Shown piece by piece: positions 1 through 5,759 of a stretch of 5,944 nt of DNA. The stretch is taken from contig JAUZQX010000124.1 in the NCBI GenBank assembly GCA_030950765.1, positions 1-5,944 on the forward strand, in the 5' to 3' direction. The notes below the pieces were generated by a model. That model was not told the DNA's origin. It worked only from the letters and a program-made list of their open reading frames with translations, and made no database searches. The translations under genes were made by a program, and so were the position numbers. Position 1 is the first letter of the stretch; each line of letters opens with the position of its first letter. Origin of the DNA: Ghiorsea sp. GTDB taxonomy: Bacteria; Pseudomonadota; Zetaproteobacteria; Mariprofundales; Mariprofundaceae.

Positions 1-365
1 CGCGAATAAGCTTCCATCATCTCAGGCAATATCCAAGTGCCGCTCATGGTTCCGTCTTTTTCCCTGCGTGGGGCAGCGCAAGCTTGAATCACTGCCTCAA
101 AATCTTTATCCACATAAGCATGATAACGCGTTTGCTTCAACCTACGCCGCAAGCGTTTTGAGCAATAAAACTTCTCAGGAAACAGCACCGTCCTCGGGTT
201 GGGTGACCACCATAAGATTGGCTCTCCTTCTGCATACCAAGGGAAAATACCCATACTGTATGCTTCCAATAAAGTCTCAGGGTGTAAATCCCCACCTGCT
301 GCCAACAAGCCTTCGTCATTGGCTTGATTTGGGTGTGGAAAACGTGCTTCATTTGCATGGTTCAT
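1..365 (-). CDS. aat: Leucyl/phenylalanyl-tRNA--protein transferase, N-terminal part (cut by window edge)
   Basis: Aat moves Leu or Phe (sometimes Met) from aminoacyl-tRNA onto the N-terminal Lys or Arg of proteins, making N-degrons that ClpS delivers to ClpAP in the cytoplasm. Reading the reverse strand from ATG at 365-363 gives 121 complete codons without a stop before the window edge. Family hallmarks appear in order: GLLAAGGDL (residues 19-27), LLEAY (32-36), GIFPWY (39-44), PILWWSPNPR (49-58), then VIQACAAPR (92-100) and GTWILPEMMEAY (109-120), the last matching the family's TWI...AY segment. The C-terminal half, including the usual HS-E-W motif, lies outside the window. There are a few extra residues between CAAPR and TWI compared with E. 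coli, within normal variation. No good Shine-Dalgarno precedes this ATG, but an upstream ORF ends in an ATGA overlap, which suggests translational coupling. The identification rests on motifs and is strong. Confidence 0.93.
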   Translation of the reverse strand, partial: MNHANEARFPHPNQANDEGLLAAGGDLHPETLLEAYSMGIFPWYAEGEPILWWSPNPRTVLFPEKFYCSKRLRRRLKQTRYHAYVDKDFEAVIQACAAPRREKDGTMSGTWILPEMMEAYS

Positions 366-466
366 ACGCCAAGCATAGGTAAATGTTTGACATGCTCCAT
401 CTGTTTTTCAGTATCACCCCTAGTAAGCCAATCAAAAATATGGATTTGGAGATTGAATTTGAACAT
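362..466 (-). CDS. Possible 34-aa leader ORF overlapping the aat start
   Basis: On the reverse strand an ATG at 466-464 opens 34 codons (starting MFKFNLQIHIFDWL, ending HLPMLGV) that stop at TGA 364-362. The stop shares the ATGA tetranucleotide with the aat start, a typical coupling arrangement, and aat itself lacks a clear ribosome site. The ORF has only a weak AGG nine bases upstream of its own ATG. The frame stays open further upstream, antisense to nadA, up to a TAA near 550, so a longer GTG-started form is conceivable. It covers the likely nadA promoter and start on the other strand. I recognise no family. It may be a coupling leader peptide or chance. Confidence 0.3.
   Translation of the reverse strand: MFKFNLQIHIFDWLTRGDTEKQMEHVKHLPMLGV
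387..417 (+). promoter_or_regulatory. Candidate promoter of the nadA-ompA-LOG unit
   Basis: A perfect -35 hexamer TTGACA lies at 387-392. The best downstream -10-like hexamer is TATCAC at 412-417, giving a longer than ideal 19-bp spacer. It lies in the only gap between divergent aat and nadA and points at nadA. No other strong sigma-70 pair was seen there. The -10 is weak, so this is tentative. Confidence 0.35.
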
Positions 467-1583
467 TGATGTTTGCCTGCCAAGAGACCGAAAACTTGAA
501 GCCACACCCTCCATCCAAGAGCTATATCAACAAGATGAAACCGATGTTATCGCTCGTGTACACACCCTAAAACAACAGCTTGGTGACCAGCTACTCATTC
601 TTGGACACCACTACCAACGCGAAGAAGTGATTGGTTTTGCCGACATCACTGGCGACTCGCTCAAACTTGCCCAAGAAGCCGCCAAAACAACGGCGCCCTA
701 TATTATATTTTGCGGTGTTCATTTTATGGCTGAAATGGCGGATGTGCTTACAAGTGATGCGCAAGTCGTCATCTTACCTGACCCTGCCGCAGGTTGTTCT
801 ATGGCGGACATGGCAAATGATGAGCAAGTTAGACGCTGTTGGGATGAATTATCCCAAGTCATCACCGCTGATGACTGTGTCACTCCTGTGACTTACATCA
901 ACTCTACTGCCGCCCTCAAAGCATTTTGTGGTGAACATGAAGGTATTGTTTGCACCTCGGGCAATGCCAAACGTGTAATGCAGTGGGCATGGGACAAACG
1001 CGAAAAGATCTTATTTTTCCCAGACCAACATTTGGGTGAAAACACAGCTTTGACCATGGGCATCAACGATGAAGACATGATTATCTGGGATCCTTTCAAA
1101 CCTATGGGTGGCAATACTACAGAAGACATCCAACGCGCCAAACTCATCCTGTGGAAAGGTTTTTGTTCTGTGCACCAGCTATTTAAGCCAGAACATGCGG
1201 CAACCATGCGTAACAACCACCCTGACATTCAAATCTTGGCACACCCTGAATGTTCACGTGAAGTCTGTGAAACTGCTGATTTTGTTGGCTCTACAGAAGT
1301 GATTATTCAACATGTAAACAATGCACCTTCAGGCAGTAAGTTTGCTATTGCCACAGAGCTCAACTTGGTCAACCGCTTGCGCATTACTCACCCAGATAAA
1401 CCCATTTGGTTTTTATCACCCACAGTGAGTATGTGCTCCACCATGTTCCGTACCGACCCTCAGCATTTGTGTTATGCCATGCAAGCCATTGTGAATGGTG
1501 AAGGTTACCATCAAATTAAAGTTGACGATGCCGACAAAAACAATGCCTTAAAATCATTGCAAGCCATGCTGGACTTGGGCTAA
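459..1583 (+). CDS. nadA: Quinolinate synthase NadA (long type)
   Basis: NadA condenses iminoaspartate with dihydroxyacetone phosphate to quinolinate, a committed step of de novo NAD synthesis, using a [4Fe-4S] cluster in the cytoplasm. The frame is open from an ATG at 324, but that would add about 45 unrelated residues overlapping aat. I prefer TTG 459, because GGAG at 448-451 sits seven bases ahead; this gives 374 aa, close to Bacillus-type NadA. Motifs by residue: GHHYQ (49-53), GDSLKLA (65-71), GVHFMAE (86-92), AAGCSMAD (110-117), YINSTA (146-151), FPDQHLG (187-193), HPECS (262-266), GST (277-279), ATELNLVNRL (298-307) and MCSTM (325-329). Cys113, Cys265 and Cys326 are the expected cluster ligands. 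nadB and nadC are not in the window. It is the first gene of a tightly spaced unit. TTG 453 is an alternative start. Confidence 0.95.
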   Translation: MNIDVCLPRDRKLEATPSIQELYQQDETDVIARVHTLKQQLGDQLLILGHHYQREEVIGFADITGDSLKLAQEAAKTTAPYIIFCGVHFMAEMADVLTSDAQVVILPDPAAGCSMADMANDEQVRRCWDELSQVITADDCVTPVTYINSTAALKAFCGEHEGIVCTSGNAKRVMQWAWDKREKILFFPDQHLGENTALTMGINDEDMIIWDPFKPMGGNTTEDIQRAKLILWKGFCSVHQLFKPEHAATMRNNHPDIQILAHPECSREVCETADFVGSTEVIIQHVNNAPSGSKFAIATELNLVNRLRITHPDKPIWFLSPTVSMCSTMFRTDPQHLCYAMQAIVNGEGYHQIKVDDADKNNALKSLQAMLDLG

Positions 1584-1584
1584 T

Positions 1585-3099
1585 ATGTTTATCATTCAAC
1601 GTGCTCTCACCTTAATATGTCTTTTATGTGTAAGTAGCCCTTTGTGGGCAACCACACTGGATGAGCTAAACCAGCAGGTTGAAAGCTTCGCCAGCAGTGA
1701 ACAAGCGCGTTTTGCCCCAGCGGCTATGAAAAAAATCACAGCATACCAAGGTGCAGCCATGTTGGCGGCAGAAGAAGGCTCTGCGTTTCAAAACAATAAC
1801 AAACCATCAACCACACTAAACCATGCCATTCAGCAAACATTAAAAACACTCGATGAAGCAAAAAATACAGCCCAGTTTTTTAACAGTACGTATAGCAACC
1901 TACTGCAATTAGAAAAAGAAGCAGATAAAGCTTATGTTTACCACCATAAACCTCGTATGTTGGCCGAACCCGAAGTTGAAACGTATTACCAACAAGCAAA
2001 ATCAGCCCTACAGGTCGCCATTAAAGCCACTGAAAAAGGTAAACTCAACCAAGCCTCACAAGCAGCAAAAGAAGCGGATATTGCCTTCCAGAAAACGATT
2101 GATGCTGCCATGCCTGGTTTGGTAGAACAAAGTAACCGTGCACTCGACCAAGCTGACAGCATGGGAGCCAAACGCTACGCACCACGCACTTGGTATGATG
2201 CAGAACAAGCATTAAAAACACTGGAGCTGTATGCTGAAGATGTACAACGTCCACAGGCAGAGAAACAAGGCGTTCCTCGCCCCGAGCGCGTTGGTTATGC
2301 CTTGGAACTGGCTGTATATGCGCAAAAACTTGCCATTCATGCCAAAGCATTAAGTCGTGACAAAGGCAGTTTTGAAAAACTCATGTTGCAAGCCAAGCAA
2401 GAGCGGCTTGAATATGCTAAAGCATTAAATATTAAGCTAAACTATAATGAAGTAGGTATTGATGTTAACCCGTCCACCTTACTTGAAGCTATGCAAAACT
2501 TCGCACAAGAACCCGATCAGCATATTCAACAAATTCAAGCCTTAAAAGCTACTTTTGCCAAAGAACTTCAAGAAAAACTTCAAATTCAGCATGAAGAAGA
2601 CCAAAAAGATTTCAAACAGAAACTTCTGAGCATGAAATCAGCATTCTCTTCACGTTTGGAGCAGGAAACCTTTGAAAACAAACGGCAGAAGAAACTACGT
2701 TCATTATTCAAAAAAGGTGAAGTCGATGTCATCACCAATATTGATGGTTCACTGATTATTCGAGCCAAGAAAATTAAATTTGAACCCAACAGTAGCAAAG
2801 TGGATGGTAAATACTTCGATTTTCTAGCCCGCATCAAAGATGCACTCATGTTATATCCTAATCGCAAAGTGAGCATTGAAGGGCATACAGATAGCTCAGG
2901 TGATGCCAAAACAAACCGTAAACTATCGCTGCAACGCGCCGAAGCGGTGCGCAAATTCTTAACCGCTGCGGGCATGTCTGCTTCGCGAATTCGTGCCTTG
3001 GGTTTTGGTGAAGCCAAACCAGTTGCTAGTAATATGTATAAAAAAGGTCGAGCCATGAATCGACGTATTGATATTGTGATTGGAGCGCCGCGTGGTTGA
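1585..3099 (+). CDS. Exported helical protein with C-terminal OmpA/MotB peptidoglycan-binding domain
   Basis: This 504-aa protein begins with a signal peptide (residues 1-22, hydrophobic ICLLCVSSPL, probable cleavage after LWA); no lipobox is seen, so it is probably periplasmic or outer-membrane associated. Residues 23 to about 370 are predicted by eye to be almost all helical, with a charged Gln/Glu/Lys-rich coiled coil near 300-370. Two similar segments, ARFAPAAMKK (41-50) and AKRYAPRTWYDAEQAL (195-210), resemble the A-x-x-YAP pattern of DUF4398-like helical repeats. The OmpA domain spans about 379-499: GHTDSSGD (433-440), then LSLQRAEAVRKFL (447-459) and a terminal RAMNRRIDIVI. Asp436 and Arg451 have the 15-residue spacing of the diaminopimelate-contacting Asp/Arg pair of OmpA proteins. 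The role is inferred to be anchoring an envelope structure to peptidoglycan. The start lies two bases after the nadA stop with no strong ribosome site, suggesting coupling. Confidence 0.88.
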   Translation: MFIIQRALTLICLLCVSSPLWATTLDELNQQVESFASSEQARFAPAAMKKITAYQGAAMLAAEEGSAFQNNNKPSTTLNHAIQQTLKTLDEAKNTAQFFNSTYSNLLQLEKEADKAYVYHHKPRMLAEPEVETYYQQAKSALQVAIKATEKGKLNQASQAAKEADIAFQKTIDAAMPGLVEQSNRALDQADSMGAKRYAPRTWYDAEQALKTLELYAEDVQRPQAEKQGVPRPERVGYALELAVYAQKLAIHAKALSRDKGSFEKLMLQAKQERLEYAKALNIKLNYNEVGIDVNPSTLLEAMQNFAQEPDQHIQQIQALKATFAKELQEKLQIQHEEDQKDFKQKLLSMKSAFSSRLEQETFENKRQKKLRSLFKKGEVDVITNIDGSLIIRAKKIKFEPNSSKVDGKYFDFLARIKDALMLYPNRKVSIEGHTDSSGDAKTNRKLSLQRAEAVRKFLTAAGMSASRIRALGFGEAKPVASNMYKKGRAMNRRIDIVIGAPRG

Positions 3100-4111
3100 A
3101 TTAGAGCTTTTACATCAACGTATGAATGAAACACTTGCAGGCAGTGAGCTAGACTCCCCCCATAAGCGTAACCTACTTGATGAGACATTAAGCATTATTG
3201 ATGAAGATTTACCTGATGCAGATTTGAAGTTGATGAGCAAGGTGTTACATGAAATTCACCATGGTTTAGAAGTTTTTAAACCCTATCAATCTTGGCGGAA
3301 AGTCAGTGTTTTTGGCTCTGCACGCACCAAAGAAGACCACCCACAATACCAACAAGCCAAAGCTTGCGGAAAAGCCCTCAAAGATGCTGGCTTCATGGTG
3401 ATTACAGGTGGTGGGCCTGGCATGATGCAGGCAGCCAACGAAGGTGCAGGACGTGATGTATCCTTTGGTATCGGCATCAACCTTCCCATGGAACAACAGC
3501 TTAACCCTGTTGTCCATGAGTCACCACGCAGTTTTGAATGCCAATATTTCTTCACCAGAAAGCTCTTTTTTCTTAAAGAAAGTGATGCTGTGATTTTAAC
3601 ACCCGGTGGTTTTGGTACATTTGACGAAGGTTTTGAATTACTCACCTTATTACAAACAGGGCGCAACCCGCCTATCCCTGTGGTCATGCTGGAAGCACCA
3701 GGTGATAATTTTTGGGGGCCTTTTTTACATTCATGGGTGCGCCGTCTGATGGATGATGGTTTGATTAGCCATGAAGATATTCAACTCATCTATCACACCG
3801 ATGATGCCAATAAAGCCGTCCAACACATTGAAAAATATTATACCAATTACCATAGTTTTCGTTATGTGGGTAAATACGCTTTACTCCGCATCAACAACTC
3901 ACTCTCTGAAATTGCATTGGAACGTTTAAATGCTGAGTTTTCTGATGTGTTGCATGAAGGGAAAATTGAGCAGGTATTTCACTGGCCTGACAATGATGAT
4001 GCTTGTTATGCTCACTACCCTAGATTACGCATGAAACTTAAACACCACCGCATGAATGTATTACCCCTACTCATCCAACGTATGAATGCTTTATACCTTC
4101 AAGAACATTAA
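3092..4111 (+). CDS. LOG-family Rossmann protein (TIGR00730-like, putative nucleotide phosphoribohydrolase)
   Basis: The LOG family contains enzymes cleaving the N-glycosidic bond of nucleoside 5'-monophosphates (cytokinin-activating LOG, PpnN-like nucleosidases); older annotations call them lysine decarboxylase-like. Motifs counted from GTG 3092: VSVFGSAR (71-78), TGGGPGMMQAAN (105-116), a catalytic-type Arg in FFTRK (R156), and the signature PGGFGTFDE (171-179). The protein is 339 aa, longer than compact ~190-aa LOG enzymes, with an N-terminal helical region of about 65 residues and a C-terminal extension (from about 250, TNYHSFRYVGKYALLRI) seen in longer bacterial members. Start choice: GGAG at 3082-3085 is six bases before GTG 3092, which overlaps the preceding stop by eight bases; TTG 3080 is the alternative. 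Substrate cannot be assigned. Its link to NadA, both touching nucleotide metabolism, is only suggestive. Confidence 0.88.
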   Translation: MVELELLHQRMNETLAGSELDSPHKRNLLDETLSIIDEDLPDADLKLMSKVLHEIHHGLEVFKPYQSWRKVSVFGSARTKEDHPQYQQAKACGKALKDAGFMVITGGGPGMMQAANEGAGRDVSFGIGINLPMEQQLNPVVHESPRSFECQYFFTRKLFFLKESDAVILTPGGFGTFDEGFELLTLLQTGRNPPIPVVMLEAPGDNFWGPFLHSWVRRLMDDGLISHEDIQLIYHTDDANKAVQHIEKYYTNYHSFRYVGKYALLRINNSLSEIALERLNAEFSDVLHEGKIEQVFHWPDNDDACYAHYPRLRMKLKHHRMNVLPLLIQRMNALYLQEH

Positions 4112-4274
4112 GGAAGTTCTGAACAAGCCATGAACTCGCATCTTGTGTCCAACGCACTCAAACTCTGTGTTGTGAATATAAGCAATAACTTAGAGCTATT
4201 CCATGCAATTCACGCCTGGATTTTGAATGCCCTGAATCACAACCTGCTTCATCCAGACTTATTCAGAGCTTCCT
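4111..4274. mobile_element. MITE-like or IS-remnant segment with 19-bp imperfect terminal inverted repeats
   Basis: The left end (4111-4129, aggaagttctgaacaagcc) and right end (4256-4274, gacttattcagagcttcct) are inverted copies matching at 16 of 19 bases. They enclose 126 bp without a recognisable transposase. Smaller internal inverted pairs are GTTGTGA 4169-4175 with TCACAAC 4237-4243, and CTGGAT 4216-4221 with ATCCAG 4251-4256. The ends resemble terminal repeats of insertion sequences, but no clean target duplication flanks them (attaa on the left, tcaat on the right), so family assignment is not possible. The segment fills the gap between the convergent LOG and cbbR genes; its outer bases belong to both stop codons. 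No hairpin-plus-T-run terminator was found in this gap, so the long repeat might instead help end transcription. Confidence 0.45.
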
Positions 4275-5185
4275 CAATAATCGGGAATATTAAGCAATGA
4301 CTCAGCCTGCTCTAAAACAAAGCTTTTAAACGCATCAGGTATGGCAGCAAAACGTTTGCCTTCGCGGTATACAATGTGCCATTGTCGTCGAATAGGAAAA
4401 TCTTCAACCTCAAGCACCACCAAACGTTTGAGTGCCAACTCCATTTCAATGGTGTGCAATGACACAATGCCCAAACCAAGCTCTGCCATTACTGCCTGTT
4501 TAATTGCTTCAGAACGATTCATCTCCATGCCTGCTGTCAGTTCCAAACCATGTTGTTCAAAGAAACGTTCAACCGCAATACGTGTTCCTGATGCTGATTC
4601 ACGAACAATAAAAGGCTCACCCGCCAAATCTTGTAATAAAATAGGTTGTTGATGCACTAAGGGGTGAGAAGGTGCAGCAATCACCACCAAGGGGTTATCA
4701 ATAAAAGGAATACCTTTCAAATGATGTCCTGATGGTGGTTTGCCCATGATTGCCATATCCGTGTGGTTATTTTCCACAGCATCAACTAACCCAGAGCGAT
4801 TGGTTACATCCAGTGTAATCTCTGCATGTGGGAACTTATGTTTAAAGGCGGCAATCAATTGTGGCGCAAAATAGTTGGCTGTTGATGCCATGGTTAAATG
4901 TAACTTTCCACGCTTCAACCCTTTAAGCTCTTCCATAACTTGCGCTGCTTCTTCAAGTTGTTGTCGTACACTTTGTGCATAAAACAATAGCTCTTGCCCC
5001 GCTTCAGTGGGCACAACAAATTTACCATTTTTTTCAAATAGCTCTAAACCTATATTGTCTTCTAATTTCTTTATTTGCATAGACACAGCGGGCTGCGTCA
5101 TAAACAAGGATTTGCTCGCTGCTGTATAACTACGATACTCAACAATGGACTCCAGAATCATTAGCTGCTTTAAAGAAATATTCAT
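4274..5185 (-). CDS. cbbR: LysR-type regulator of Calvin-cycle genes, CbbR
   Basis: CbbR is the LysR-family activator/autorepressor of cbb (RuBisCO and Calvin cycle) operons, responding to metabolites such as RuBP, phosphoenolpyruvate or NADPH in different species. The 303-aa length is typical. The N-terminal winged HTH (about 3-62) contains SYTAASKSLFMTQPAVSMQIKKLE (19-42). The effector domain carries CbbR-type signatures: STANYFAP (101-108), TNRSGLVDAV (128-137), DMAIMGKPP (143-151), NPLVVIAAPSHPL (164-176), VRESASGTR (194-202), EAIKQAVMAELGLGIVSLHTIEMEL (226-250) and a C-terminal RRQWHIVYR (266-274). It is transcribed away from a RuBisCO large-subunit start 736 bp away, the classical arrangement. 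AAGGA (complement of 5191-5195) lies five bases before the ATG. Its stop codon shares its last base with the inverted-repeat segment downstream. Confidence 0.92.
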   Translation of the reverse strand: MNISLKQLMILESIVEYRSYTAASKSLFMTQPAVSMQIKKLEDNIGLELFEKNGKFVVPTEAGQELLFYAQSVRQQLEEAAQVMEELKGLKRGKLHLTMASTANYFAPQLIAAFKHKFPHAEITLDVTNRSGLVDAVENNHTDMAIMGKPPSGHHLKGIPFIDNPLVVIAAPSHPLVHQQPILLQDLAGEPFIVRESASGTRIAVERFFEQHGLELTAGMEMNRSEAIKQAVMAELGLGIVSLHTIEMELALKRLVVLEVEDFPIRRQWHIVYREGKRFAAIPDAFKSFVLEQAESLLNIPDY

Positions 5186-5190
5186 TGTTT

Positions 5191-5196
5191 TCCTTT
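5191..5196 (-). promoter_or_regulatory. cbbR ribosome binding site
   Basis: On the reverse strand AAAGGA ends five bases before the cbbR ATG at 5185-5183, in an A-rich leader. It supports the start chosen for cbbR. Confidence 0.7.
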
Positions 5197-5215
5197 TATT
5201 TTAAAAATTCATCAG

Positions 5216-5239
5216 TTATCAAATATAAATATATGATAA
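5216..5239. promoter_or_regulatory. 24-bp near-palindrome, candidate CbbR operator at cbbR promoter
   Basis: TTATCA at 5216-5221 and TGATAA at 5234-5239 are perfect inverted arms around a 12-bp AT-rich core that is itself largely symmetric; 20 of 24 positions pair. The left part also fits the TNA-N7-TNA pattern reported for CbbR sites (TTA 5216-5218, TAA 5226-5228). It lies 31-54 bp upstream of the cbbR start and overlaps the putative cbbR -10, as expected for LysR-type autorepression. AT-rich DNA produces palindromes easily, so binding by CbbR is inferred. Confidence 0.5.
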
Positions 5240-5261
5240 AGCGTTTGTAGACTAAGGTAAA
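5233..5261 (-). promoter_or_regulatory. Candidate cbbR promoter
   Basis: On the reverse strand TTTACC (complement of 5256-5261) and TATCAT (complement of 5233-5238) are separated by 17 bp, giving a plausible sigma-70 promoter about 50 bp before the cbbR start. The -10 lies within the near-palindrome at 5216-5239. Confidence 0.4.
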
Positions 5262-5319
5262 GAGCAGGCTACGTAAAACATACCTTTATATAACAAAGCA
5301 ACACCATGATTTGTTAACC

Positions 5320-5348
5320 ATGCCTGAAGTAAAACACACTTCAGGCAT
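5320..5348. repeat. Strong hairpin, 11-bp perfect stem
   Basis: ATGCCTGAAGT (5320-5330) and ACTTCAGGCAT (5338-5348) form a perfect 11-bp stem with a 7-base loop. No T-run follows it on either strand, so it is not a standard intrinsic terminator for a flanking gene. Its 3' arm can alternatively pair with ATGCCTG at 5361-5367. Confidence 0.7.
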
Positions 5349-5430
5349 AAGTTGCTGCTAATGCCTGCAGCTGTGCCACACCCTGCCCTCGCAGCCCTTT
5401 AGGTTGTATTTTATACCTGTTTGCGATATA

Positions 5431-5455
5431 CATATATATGGTCATCTTAGACCAT
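5431..5455. repeat. Overlapping dyads CATATATATG and ATGGTC/GACCAT
   Basis: CATATATATG (5431-5440) is a perfect 10-bp palindrome. It overlaps a second dyad, ATGGTC (5438-5443) with GACCAT (5450-5455), a 6-bp stem with a 6-base loop. They may be protein-binding sites or RNA hairpins; the sequence does not tell which. Confidence 0.45.
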
Positions 5456-5506
5456 GATGAAATCATTTTTGTTGCTAGCCTTGCGCTTACGGGTGCCTTA
5501 ACGTGT

Positions 5507-5522
5507 ACATATATTTATATGT
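5507..5522. repeat. AT-rich palindrome, possible regulator site
   Basis: This 16-bp element has 7-bp perfect arms (ACATATA and TATATGT) around a central TT. Thirteen of its bases (5508-5520) repeat, in inverted orientation, the core of the near-palindrome at 5223-5235 beside the cbbR promoter, which suggests the same protein could bind both. Confidence 0.45.
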
Positions 5523-5692
5523 CACCCTAAAATTATGGTCATACAACTACTTCCACAGGGTTCTATTTATAAAGCCTTCTATCATTCAACAAGTGCTATA
5601 GAACTCAACATTTACCCCAGCACAGAGCAAAAACACTTCCCTCGTTCACCAGCGAGTAAATAGTAAACATATTTAGACCTGCCTTATGCATG

Positions 5693-5730
5693 GTATAAAT
5701 AATACTTATGGGTTCAATAACTATTGTTAA
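5693..5730. promoter_or_regulatory. Two TNA-N7-TNA boxes, candidate CbbR activation sites for cbbL
   Basis: TAA-N7-TTA at 5696-5708, within a GTAT/ATAC dyad at 5693-5705, and TAA-N7-TAA at 5718-5730, containing a TAAC/GTTA dyad at 5718-5729, are centred 22 bp apart, about two helical turns. If transcription starts near 5766, they are centred near -64 and -42, the usual LysR-type recognition and activation sites. The motif is short and the DNA AT-rich, so chance matches are possible; spacing and position raise the likelihood. Confidence 0.5.
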
Positions 5731-5731
5731 T

Positions 5732-5759
5732 TATACATTATCGAAATAGCCGCTATAAT
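5732..5759 (+). promoter_or_regulatory. Candidate cbbL promoter
   Basis: A consensus -10, TATAAT, lies at 5754-5759, with a weak -35, TATACA (4 of 6), at 5732-5737 and a 16-bp spacer. A perfect -10 with a poor -35 is common at activator-dependent promoters and suits CbbR control. It implies a leader of about 155 bases before cbbL. Confidence 0.5.

Noticed and set aside
68..382. Plus-strand open frame of 104 codons
   Set aside because: It is antisense to aat, whose motifs are unmistakable on the minus strand; the plus-strand translation has no recognisable features.
324..458. N-terminal extension of NadA from ATG 324
   Set aside because: It overlaps the 5' end of aat on the other strand, its residues (MIWVWKTCFICMV and onward) do not resemble NadA, and a well-spaced GGAG precedes TTG 459.
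2586..3188. Minus-strand open frame of 200 codons
   Set aside because: It is the shadow of the OmpA-domain coding sequence and runs into the LOG gene; no ribosome site or domain supports it.
4130..4300. 56-codon plus-strand ORF (starting MNSHLVSNALKLC) crossing the inverted-repeat segment into the cbbR 3' end
   Set aside because: It has no good Shine-Dalgarno, no recognisable family, and runs antisense into cbbR; it might be a decayed transposase fragment but nothing in it supports that.
5320..5348. Intrinsic terminator
   Set aside because: The stem is strong but no T-run follows on either strand, and no gene ends nearby.
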